From assembly GCA_937868675.1 (NCBI GenBank), contig CALMNJ010000473.1, positions 1 through 10,045 on the forward strand: a stretch of 10,045 nucleotides of DNA, written 5' to 3'. This document shows positions 1 through 5,478 of the stretch, piece by piece. Made by a program: the position numbers and the translations under genes. The notes beneath the pieces are model-generated. The model saw nothing but the letters and a program-made list of their open reading frames with translations. It was not told the origin of the DNA and did not search any database. Within the stretch, counting starts at the first letter, position 1; the number at the start of each line of letters is the position of its first letter. The stretch comes from an uncultured Bacteroidota bacterium (GTDB taxonomy: Bacteria; Bacteroidota; Bacteroidia; B-17B0; Aurantibacillaceae).

Positions 1-1
1 T

Positions 2-169
2 CTGCTGCCCAAGCCGGGCGCTCTCGCACTCAATCATCGCCACAAATCCATTTTTGATGAAAAAATGATCGTAGTGCGTGACATTTTTCGGGGCATTCGC
101 TCATCGCTGTACCGCAGCTCATCTAACAACTACGCCGAACCACGCATTTTACACGCGCAGGCAGCCTGA
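2..169 (+). CDS. C-terminal end of an unrecognised protein (partial)
   Basis: A frame stays open from the left edge for 55 codons and ends at TGA 167-169. No other frame in this stretch is open over the same span. The visible tail is basic and ends in HAQAA, with no motif, membrane segment or family I recognise. Two things support it as real: the codon choice looks like the neighbouring genes, and a strong + strand terminator (277-306) lies downstream with no other + strand gene to serve. It converges on the glycosyltransferase gene. The short length means a chance open frame cannot be excluded. Confidence 0.45.
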   Translation: MLPKPGALALNHRHKSIFDEKMIVVRDIFRGIRSSLYRSSSNNYAEPRILHAQAA

Positions 170-226
170 AAACCCACAGGCTTCGGAGGGAGAATTCAAA
201 TAACCCTGTAAAACCCTGACTCCCTC
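163..226 (+). other. Two consecutive hairpins, possible structured 3' UTR or small RNA
   Basis: AGCCTG (163-168) can pair with CAGGCT (177-182). Directly after it, GAGGGAG (186-192) can pair with CTCCCTC (220-226). The first arm overlaps the stop codon of the partial gene. Together with the terminator at 277-306 this gives three successive stems in about 140 bases. It could be a structured 3' UTR or a separate small RNA. It does not resemble tmRNA, RNase P RNA or SRP RNA, whose conserved cores I looked for and did not find. Confidence 0.3.
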
Positions 227-276
227 AACGTGCCGTAACCAGCTTCCATTGAAGTTTGAAGGGCGGCGTATGTTGG

Positions 277-306
277 CCCGTAACCCTGTAAGGTTACGGG
301 TTTTTT
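277..306 (+). terminator. Rho-independent terminator
   Basis: A perfect 9-bp stem, CCCGTAACC (277-285) with GGTTACGGG (292-300) around a 6-base loop, is followed at once by six T residues and further T-rich sequence. The T tract lies only on the + strand side, so it ends transcription coming from the left. The TAA stop of the convergent glycosyltransferase gene (294-296) lies inside the right arm. Confidence 0.85.
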
Positions 307-1538
307 ATTTTATTCTTCTCTTCTATCCACATCGCCATGTATTTAGTTGCCGCATTGTTTTGATGCTTGAGCATGGCCCCCGTAAAATTACCTAACCTGT
401 GCGCTTTCAGGTTTTGTGAAACTGTCTTAATCTTATCAATGAGCAAAAGGGTATGTTTTGGCGTATCAAAAATATCGGTAAGAATTTTTAATCCATTTTG
501 GACCGCCTCTTCCCAGGTTTTTTTTTCATTGAATAATTTTACGGCCATATCAACAAATGACTCGTCACCACTGCAGATAGCTCCAGCCCACTCATGGTTG
601 CCATACATCGCTTCGGCGCCAACCCATGTTGTAACCGATGGGGTATGAGCTATCATAGCCTCCAGCAACTTCCCTTTCATGCCCGCACCAAATCTAAGTG
701 GAGCCAGACAAACCCTAGCATTTAACATCACCTGCATGGCATTTTCAGCTCTCCCCATAACCAAAAAGCCCTGAGCCGGTGCGTTAAGCTCATAAACTTT
801 CTCACTTGCATACGCACCATAAATATGCAGTTTAGCATCCGGTATTTGCTGACGAATAAGTGGCCAAATTTTTGTTTTCAGTTGCAGCACAGCATCCCAG
901 TTTGGAGCATGCAAAAAATTACCAATACTAATGAAGTAATCCCGTTCCTCATACCGTGGAATTTGCAACCTTTTGCGCTGTTCCGATGACTCAGGCAAAA
1001 ACGGTGTATAATGCAAGATGTCCTCCGGAACCTTAAAAACCTGGGTGAGCAGTTTCATTTCCTCCAAAGAAATCATTACCGAAATATCGCATCGGTAAAT
1101 GGAGGCCAGTTCACGCAGCGCCACATCGCTCTCCAAAAGATCGCTGGTTTGCATTTCCCGGTTTTCTTTTAGTGCCTGATGTCTGGCCAGACGAAGGCAA
1201 TGAAGATCAATTGTGTCGAGCAACTTCAATGCTTCGGGACAGAACGCATGAACACGCCAACCGAATTGTTCTTCCGTTGTAAACCGGTCGAACATTACCA
1301 TATCCGGTTTAATCTGTTTTAACCAATCGTCAAAGGCCGAATCATTAATGTTTACCTGTTTGGTGTTTGCGTTATAAACAGTAAGGGAAGCGCTGTTCTC
1401 GTTGGTTGTTGCCGGCGATGCAAAAACGATTTCACAACCGTGTTTTTTGAAAACATCCATAAGCTGCAGCGTCCGGCTGCCAGCGGCCGATGAACCCGGT
1501 TCGGGCCACACTTTGCCTAAAATCAGTACGCGCTGCAT
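294..1538 (-). CDS. Glycosyltransferase, GT4-like (group 1)
   Basis: This 414-residue protein is probably a cytoplasmic or membrane-associated retaining glycosyltransferase with a GT-B fold. It would move a sugar from an activated donor onto an unknown acceptor. The N-terminal half begins with a beta-strand (MQRVLILG) and a PGSSAAGSR stretch. The C-terminal half has family landmarks: FISIGNFLHAPN near residues 202-212, a strand at LHIYGA (237-242), and the donor-site segment GAGMKGKLLEAM (284-295) followed by P300 and a VTT..GAE turn. No signal peptide or clear membrane helix is seen. The ATG lies 16 bp inside the end of the aldo/keto reductase gene, which implies a shared transcript and translational coupling. 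It is the last gene of its transcription unit. Acceptor and donor cannot be told from sequence; cell-surface polysaccharide or protein glycosylation would be usual. Confidence 0.85.
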   Translation of the reverse strand: MQRVLILGKVWPEPGSSAAGSRTLQLMDVFKKHGCEIVFASPATTNENSASLTVYNANTKQVNINDSAFDDWLKQIKPDMVMFDRFTTEEQFGWRVHAFCPEALKLLDTIDLHCLRLARHQALKENREMQTSDLLESDVALRELASIYRCDISVMISLEEMKLLTQVFKVPEDILHYTPFLPESSEQRKRLQIPRYEERDYFISIGNFLHAPNWDAVLQLKTKIWPLIRQQIPDAKLHIYGAYASEKVYELNAPAQGFLVMGRAENAMQVMLNARVCLAPLRFGAGMKGKLLEAMIAHTPSVTTWVGAEAMYGNHEWAGAICSGDESFVDMAVKLFNEKKTWEEAVQNGLKILTDIFDTPKHTLLLIDKIKTVSQNLKAHRLGNFTGAMLKHQNNAATKYMAMWIEEKNKIKNP

Positions 1539-2470
1539 TGATTAATACGTTCAATTTCCTGATTGGAGAGTTTAATCTCAATTGCCTTTAGTAGTTCATT
1601 AAGCTGTAGGCTGCTTGTTGCGCTGGCTATCGGCGCTATAATGGATGGCCTGCTCATATACCAGGCCAGGGTTATAGCGGCCGGAGTGGCTTTGTGTATG
1701 CCGGCTAACTCATCAAGCGTTTCAAGAATACTAAACCCTTTTTCGTTCATAAAACGCGACATTCCTCCGCCCCTGACGCTTTTTGACAGATCGTTTTGAG
1801 TGCGGTATTTGCCCGTAAGAAAACCGGATGCGAGCGGAAAGTAATTAATGACAGATAGTTTTTCTCGAACGCATAAGGGTTCAAGTTCGGTTTCAAACTG
1901 TTTGCGCTCTATTAAATTATAATGAGGCTGAAGCGACTGGTAGCGGGGCAAACCAAACTTCTCGGCTACTAAAAGGGATGATTCGAGGCGGGTCGCCGAA
2001 AAATTTGACGCACCAATGTACCGTATTTTTCCCTCCTTAATCAGCTGCTGATAGGCCTCCAGGGTTTCTTCGGGCGGTGTTACATCATCGTCTTTATGAC
2101 TTTGGTATAAATCAATGTAGTCGGTTTGTAGCCTCCTCAGTGAAGCGTTTACTGCATTAAGGATGTATTTTTTCGAAAGTCCCAAATTCCCGTTCCCCAT
2201 GTCCATCCCAACCTTGGTTGCCAAAACGACACCATTCCTGTTTTTGCGTTTCTGCATCCAGTTGCCAAGAATTGTTTCCGATTCGCCACCAGCCCCTGTG
2301 GCCCAGCGGCAGTAAATGTCGGCGGTGTCAAGGAAATTACAACCGGCGGCCAAAAAAGCATCCAGAATTTCGAATGATTGTTTTTCGTTAATGGTCCAGC
2401 CCAGCACATTGCAACCAAAGGCAAGCGGGCTCACTAACAATTCGGACGAACCAATACGGCGTTTTTGCAT
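1523..2470 (-). CDS. Aldo/keto reductase
   Basis: This 315-residue NADPH-dependent oxidoreductase belongs to the aldo/keto reductase superfamily, with a TIM-barrel fold and cytoplasmic location. The full catalytic tetrad is visible: D48 and Y53 in the DTADIY motif, K86 in ATKVG, and H125 in LYQSHKDD. The GASNF segment (about 153-157) and the Q..YN stretch (about 181-185) also match the family. The C-terminal part has the expected cofactor-binding region around SIIAPIASATS. I chose ATG 2468-2470 because it gives the usual N-terminus (a strand, then a G-S turn). An in-frame GTG 15 bases upstream is possible but would add an unusual MYICG leader. The gene starts 46 bp after paaD and overlaps the glycosyltransferase by 16 bp. 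The substrate is unknown; nothing ties it directly to phenylacetate. Confidence 0.9.
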   Translation of the reverse strand: MQKRRIGSSELLVSPLAFGCNVLGWTINEKQSFEILDAFLAAGCNFLDTADIYCRWATGAGGESETILGNWMQKRKNRNGVVLATKVGMDMGNGNLGLSKKYILNAVNASLRRLQTDYIDLYQSHKDDDVTPPEETLEAYQQLIKEGKIRYIGASNFSATRLESSLLVAEKFGLPRYQSLQPHYNLIERKQFETELEPLCVREKLSVINYFPLASGFLTGKYRTQNDLSKSVRGGGMSRFMNEKGFSILETLDELAGIHKATPAAITLAWYMSRPSIIAPIASATSSLQLNELLKAIEIKLSNQEIERINQCSAY

Positions 2471-2474
2471 ACCG

Positions 2475-2482
2475 CAAATGTA
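2475..2482 (-). promoter_or_regulatory. Candidate Bacteroidota -7 box before the aldo/keto reductase
   Basis: On the - strand TACATTTG matches the Bacteroidota -7 consensus TAnnTTTG exactly. It ends four bases before the A of the chosen ATG (2470), so a start of transcription at the usual distance would give a leaderless mRNA. No clean TTTG/TTG -33 element is seen at the expected spacing; the nearest candidate is GTTT at about 2506-2503. It may be chance. Confidence 0.3.
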
Positions 2483-2506
2483 CACCGCTACGGTCTAATT
2501 TTAAAC

Positions 2507-2525
2507 TGCCATTAAACTAATGGCA
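2507..2525 (-). terminator. Hairpin over the paaD stop codon, possible weak terminator
   Basis: TGCCATTA (2507-2514) and TAATGGCA (2518-2525) form a perfect 8-bp stem with a 3-base loop. The paaD TAG stop (2517-2519) covers the loop edge. On the - strand the following bases are only moderately T-rich (GTTTAAAATT), so this is a weak terminator or an mRNA-end stabiliser. It could partly separate the paa genes from the aldo/keto reductase gene. Confidence 0.35.
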
Positions 2526-3002
2526 TTTAAAGTGCTCGAATGTCTCTTTACAGGATGAGCACAAATAATATGCCTTGCAGGCCGTGGAGCCAAACCTGCT
2601 AATAAGATCGGTTTGCTTAGAGTTGCACCGCGGGCAGCTTATGCTTTGTGCCTTTGCATCAAACAGTTTTGAGCAACTTGAATGGAGGGGCGGCGCGATG
2701 CCGTAAGCCCGCATTTTTTCTTTTGCTTCATCACTCAACCAGTCCGTGCTCCAGGCAGGAGAGTAAACCATTTTCACGTCCACTTCCTGCACACCAATAT
2801 CGTTGAGCCGCTCTTTTATCTGCTGCTCTATCATTGGCATTGCGGGACAGGCTGTGTAGGTGGGTGTTATACTCACTTCGCAACGTCCTTCCTGCCATTT
2901 AATATTCCTTAAGATACCAAGTTCCTTAATGGTTATTACCGGTATTTCGGGATCAGGAATGGAGGCGATGCACGCTCGAATATCGTTCACGGATATTACC
3001 AT
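2517..3002 (-). CDS. paaD: Phenylacetyl-CoA epoxidase assembly protein PaaD (PaaJ)
   Basis: This 161-residue protein has two parts. The N-terminal MIP18/DUF59 domain (about 5-100) contains DPEIP (17-21) and the TPTYTACPAM segment with C52. The C-terminal zinc-ribbon-like part holds C123, C126, C142, C148, C151 and C160, with the PaaD hallmark FGSTACKA and a final FKCH. Length and layout fit PaaD, which is needed for activity of the PaaABCE phenylacetyl-CoA 1,2-epoxidase and is thought to act in metal-cofactor assembly rather than catalysis. The ATG overlaps the end of paaC by 7 bp, so the two are probably translationally coupled. The gene looks intact even though paaC upstream is interrupted. 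It ends in TAG, so TAG is used as a genuine stop in this genome. Confidence 0.93.
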   Translation of the reverse strand: MVISVNDIRACIASIPDPEIPVITIKELGILRNIKWQEGRCEVSITPTYTACPAMPMIEQQIKERLNDIGVQEVDVKMVYSPAWSTDWLSDEAKEKMRAYGIAPPLHSSCSKLFDAKAQSISCPRCNSKQTDLISRFGSTACKAYYLCSSCKETFEHFKCH

Positions 3003-3751
3003 ACAGCGTCCGGGTAGGCCCTTTGCAGGTATTGCATTTCGGAAAGTATGTGCCCCAGGTTCTCAGTATGTTTTCCCTCGCGGCTTCCGGTTTGCATATA
3101 GCTGTCTTCGGGCATTTCAAGCGTGGCTTCGGCGAGTACATGTTTAACATGGTTGTACCACTGTGCCTTTACCGGTATAAGGTCGGCAGCCAAACCATCG
3201 CGCATGAGTTTCATCTCTACTTCGTCCATTTCAAACAATTCGCCGGTCCACATCCACAAATCATTTACAGCGCTTTGCATGCGCGCACGGCTTTCTGCTG
3301 TGCCATCACCCAACCGGATGGTCCCATCGGCTGCATGTTCGAGGTGCTACCGAATTTCCTTCACAGCTTTTGCGGCAATGCCTGCTATTACCACATCACG
3401 GCTTTTTTCTAGCTCGGTGTACTGATAAAGTTCAAAAGCAGACACAAACAGCTGGCGGGCAATGGTGTGTGCAAAATCACCATTGGGCATTTCGGTAATA
3501 AGATGATTGTAATAATGATTTTCGGCCCGGCGGTATGCCAGTTCATCTTCGGTATGACCAGCTTCTTCAACCTGGGCGGCATAATTAAGTAAAGCCTGAG
3601 CCCTGCCAATCATATCCAATGCCATGTTTGTAATGGCCAGGTCTTCTTCAATAAATGGCGCCCTGCTGCAAAGCTCGGAAAGACGATGGCCTAGTATTAG
3701 CGCGTTATCGCCAAGGCGCAATAAATACGTGTATAATTCTTTGTTTTTCAT
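2996..3751 (-). pseudogene. paaC: paaC, phenylacetyl-CoA epoxidase structural subunit, interrupted by an in-frame TAG
   Basis: The intact frame would encode 251 residues, the normal PaaC length. PaaC is the iron-free partner of catalytic PaaA in the phenylacetyl-CoA 1,2-epoxidase. The first part has LRLGDNALILGHRLSE, then EEDLAITNMALDMIG and PNGDFAHTIARQLF, ending in AAKAVKEIR at residue 134. Codon 135 is TAG (3349-3347), where family members usually have a tyrosine (K-E-x-x-Y-H-L). The same frame continues as HLEHAADGTIRLGDGTAESR, then WTGELFEMDEVE and the C-terminus, with no shift. One base change from TAC or TAT explains it. Possibilities are a recent nonsense mutation, a sequencing error, or read-through. 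The downstream part has no good start of its own, only a TTG at 3313. paaB ends one base upstream and paaD overlaps the end. Confidence 0.85.
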
Positions 3752-3752
3752 A

Positions 3753-4046
3753 TTAAATGTTTTTTGCGCCTTCAGGCATTACATAAAACGTTGGATGACG
3801 GTATATTTTTTCGTTGGCAGGATCAAACAGCATTTCCTTATCATCGGGGTTTGAAGCATTAATGTACTTGGATGCAACAACCCAGAGGCTTGTTCCTTCG
3901 CCACGCCTGGTGTAGGTGTCGCGTGCGTTTTGCATGGCCATTTTAATGTCTGATGCGTGTATACTGCCTGCATGTATGTAAGGTTGGCCTGATTTGCTTT
4001 GTATAAAAACCTCCCAAAGGTCCAGTTGTGTGTCGTTCGTTTTCAT
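3753..4046 (-). CDS. paaB: Phenylacetyl-CoA epoxidase subunit PaaB
   Basis: This 97-residue protein matches the small PaaB subunit of the phenylacetyl-CoA 1,2-epoxidase, which bridges the PaaA/PaaC heterodimers. Seen features are the LWEVFIQSKSGQPYIHAGSI N-terminal block, the alanine-rich segment around DIKMAMQNARDTYTRRGEG, the SLWVV strand and the late FDPANEKIYRHPTFY block. Length and order agree with the family. The A-rich leader before ATG 4044-4046 is typical of Bacteroidota. It lies between paaA (126-bp gap, unusually long for this cluster) and paaC (1-bp gap). It appears intact. Confidence 0.95.
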   Translation of the reverse strand: MKTNDTQLDLWEVFIQSKSGQPYIHAGSIHASDIKMAMQNARDTYTRRGEGTSLWVVASKYINASNPDDKEMLFDPANEKIYRHPTFYVMPEGAKNI

Positions 4047-4070
4047 GTTACATTTTATTTTTAGTGCGCC

Positions 4071-4137
4071 GTGGTTTTAGTTTGGTTAACCAATGTTGAT
4101 CGGTTCATGTTTATGCATGTTTCAAAACCACATGCAT
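4071..4137 (-). other. Inverted repeats in the paaA-paaB spacer
   Basis: Within the 126-bp gap, GTGGTTTT (4071-4078) is complementary to AAAACCAC (4124-4131). ATGCATG (4113-4119) is complementary to CATGCAT (4131-4137) around an 11-base loop. The two overlap and would compete. A separate 8-bp palindrome GGTTAACC sits at 4084-4091. No T tract follows on the - strand, so a terminator is unlikely. An mRNA processing or stability element setting the paaA:paaB ratio would fit. Only a 15-codon open frame is present. Confidence 0.35.
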
Positions 4138-4172
4138 TATATTATTACTCTGGCGCGGATTTTAATTTTCTC

Positions 4173-5120
4173 TTAAACTACTTCCAGCGATTTTCGCTTC
4201 GCCTGTTTTGCTTTATATGCCTCGGCTGCTTCGCGCACCCATGCACCTTCGTTGTGGAACTTGAGATGATGCGCCATGCGTTGTTTGTTGCAGGGGCCGT
4301 GGCCGGCAATAACTCTGTAAAACTCGTCCCAGTTAATAGGCCCGATTTTATAATGGCCGCTTGCCTCATCAAGTTTTGCATCTTTATCGGGCACTGTTAA
4401 ACCAATAAGCTCGGCCTGAGGGATGGTTTTATCAATAAACTTCTGGCGCAGCTCGTCGTTGGTTTCGCGCTTTATTTTCCATTTCACAGCATCACCGGAG
4501 TGTGGTGAATCTGAATCGTGCGGACCAAACATCATGAGGGCGGGCCACCACCAGCGGTTCATAGCATCCTGTGCCATGGCCTGCTGATCTTTTGTTCCAC
4601 GCATCATTTTGGCCATAATTTCGTATCCCTGCCTTTGATGGAAACTTTCTTCTTTGCAGATACGCACCATGGCACGGCTGTAGGGGCCATACGATGTACG
4701 CTGCAGAGACACCTGATTAACAATGGCCGCACCATCAACAAGCCAGCCAATGGCGCCAATATCGGCCCAGTTGAGCGCCGGGTAATTAAAGATGTTTGAA
4801 TATTTGGCTTTACCGCTGTGCAACTGCTCAATCAGTTCGGTGCGCGATATACCCAGTGTTTCGGCGGCGCTGTAAAGATAAAGTCCGTGACCGCCTTCGT
4901 CCTGAATTTTGGCCAGTAGAATTTGTTTGGAGCGCAGGCTTGGAGCGCGGGTTATCCAGTTACCTTCGGGTTGCATCCCAATTACTTCGGAATGCGCGTG
5001 CTGCGATATCTGCCGTATAAGATGGCGGCGATACCCTTCGGGCATATAATCGCGCGCTTCAACGTGTTCGCCCTTATCTATGCGACTCTGAAACGCCGCA
5101 TCGTTGTGTTCATTGTGCAT
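4173..5120 (-). CDS. paaA: Phenylacetyl-CoA epoxidase catalytic subunit PaaA
   Basis: PaaA is the di-iron oxygenase subunit that converts phenylacetyl-CoA to the ring-1,2-epoxide, the first committed step of aerobic hybrid phenylacetate degradation in the cytoplasm. The 315-residue product has the ferritin-like metal-binding pattern: E45 (SEVIG), E75 and H78 in AKIQDEGGHG, the VDGAAIVNQVSL helix near 128-139, and E158/H161 in ICKEESFHQRQG. Later blocks (RWWWPALMMFGP, GPINWDEFY, HHLKFHNEGAWVREA) are typical of the family, and the length is normal. I start it at ATG 5118-5120; an in-frame TTG at 5126 is less likely. It is the first gene of the cluster and has its own candidate promoter. It is intact, unlike paaC, so any loss of the pathway would be recent. 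Confidence 0.96.
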   Translation of the reverse strand: MHNEHNDAAFQSRIDKGEHVEARDYMPEGYRRHLIRQISQHAHSEVIGMQPEGNWITRAPSLRSKQILLAKIQDEGGHGLYLYSAAETLGISRTELIEQLHSGKAKYSNIFNYPALNWADIGAIGWLVDGAAIVNQVSLQRTSYGPYSRAMVRICKEESFHQRQGYEIMAKMMRGTKDQQAMAQDAMNRWWWPALMMFGPHDSDSPHSGDAVKWKIKRETNDELRQKFIDKTIPQAELIGLTVPDKDAKLDEASGHYKIGPINWDEFYRVIAGHGPCNKQRMAHHLKFHNEGAWVREAAEAYKAKQAKRKSLEVV

Positions 5121-5138
5121 AATCAAACAATTTTTTGA

Positions 5139-5169
5139 TAAAAGTAGGCGGCACCCTACTCAGTTTAAA
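5139..5169 (-). promoter_or_regulatory. Candidate promoter of the paa cluster
   Basis: On the - strand TTTA (5169-5166), a 19-base spacer and TACTTTTA (5146-5139) match the Bacteroidota pattern TTTG-N19-21-TAnnTTTG with one mismatch in each box. Transcription would start about 12 bases before the paaA ATG. The divergent promoter of the DUF2892-ATPase unit lies about 40 bp away. Confidence 0.4.
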
Positions 5170-5206
5170 TGATTTATATCAGGAAGGGGCTTTGAGTTTA
5201 ATCACC

Positions 5207-5235
5207 TTTGTGGCATTGGTACAACAATAACTTTG
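5207..5235 (+). promoter_or_regulatory. Bacteroidota-type promoter for DUF2892 and the copper ATPase
   Basis: TTTG (5207-5210) and a perfect TAnnTTTG box, TAACTTTG (5228-5235), are separated by 17 bases, within the range reported for this phylum. The start of transcription would fall near 5240, giving a short leader before ATG 5252. It is the best promoter match in the window. Confidence 0.6.
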
Positions 5236-5251
5236 AAAAAAATATGATTTC

Positions 5252-5467
5252 ATGGCTTCAAACATGGGAAATACAGACAAGGTTATCAGGCTGATAATTG
5301 CTGTCGTTATAGGTGCGCTTTATATGCTTAATATTATCGGAGGAACCTTTGGCATCATTTTGCTGATACTGGGCCTTGTGTTCGCCCTCACCTCATTTAT
5401 CGGATTCTGCCCGCTGTATTTGCCTTTTGGTATCAGCACGCGAAAAAAAAACAACACTGCCAGATAA
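5252..5467 (+). CDS. DUF2892 (YgaP-like transmembrane) small membrane protein
   Basis: This 71-residue protein consists of a short polar start (with NMGNTDKVIR), two hydrophobic helices (about 11-28 and 31-51) and a GFCPLYLPFGI exit, the usual signature of the DUF2892/YgaP-like membrane domain. The tail is basic, so the C-terminus is probably cytoplasmic. The biochemical role of stand-alone DUF2892 proteins is not established. One cysteine (near residue 53) sits at the end of the second helix. ATG 5252 is chosen over ATG 5264 because family members usually have several residues before MGN/TD. It is 11 bp upstream of the copper ATPase and behind the strong promoter, so the two are probably cotranscribed. 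A distant paralogue is at 8940-9155. Confidence 0.88.
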   Translation: MASNMGNTDKVIRLIIAVVIGALYMLNIIGGTFGIILLILGLVFALTSFIGFCPLYLPFGISTRKKNNTAR

Positions 5468-5478
5468 CATGTTAGTGT

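Noticed and set aside
1..300. tmRNA, RNase P RNA, SRP RNA or cobalamin riboswitch
   Set aside because: None of the conserved core sequences of these RNAs is present on either strand.
367..648. Open frame of 93 codons on the + strand inside the glycosyltransferase gene
   Set aside because: It is the antisense shadow of a well-supported gene and shows no family features.
2996..3313. Separate gene starting with TTG at 3313
   Set aside because: It is the second part of paaC after the TAG; the family similarity begins right after the TAG, 11 codons before this TTG.
3341..3349. Programmed read-through of the paaC TAG
   Set aside because: The following codons CAC CTC do not fit the known CAR-YYA context, and no stimulatory structure is evident; not excluded, but not claimed.
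4071..4400. Open frame of 109 codons on the + strand across the paaA end and spacer
   Set aside because: It overlaps the clear paaA coding sequence and is Cys/Phe-rich in a way typical of an antisense frame.
5465..5474. TAACATGTTA palindrome as an operator similar to 7978-7991
   Set aside because: It is formed by the DUF2892 stop codon and a nearby ATG; the same TAACATG stop-start pattern recurs at 8622. The half-site spacing also differs from the 7978 site.
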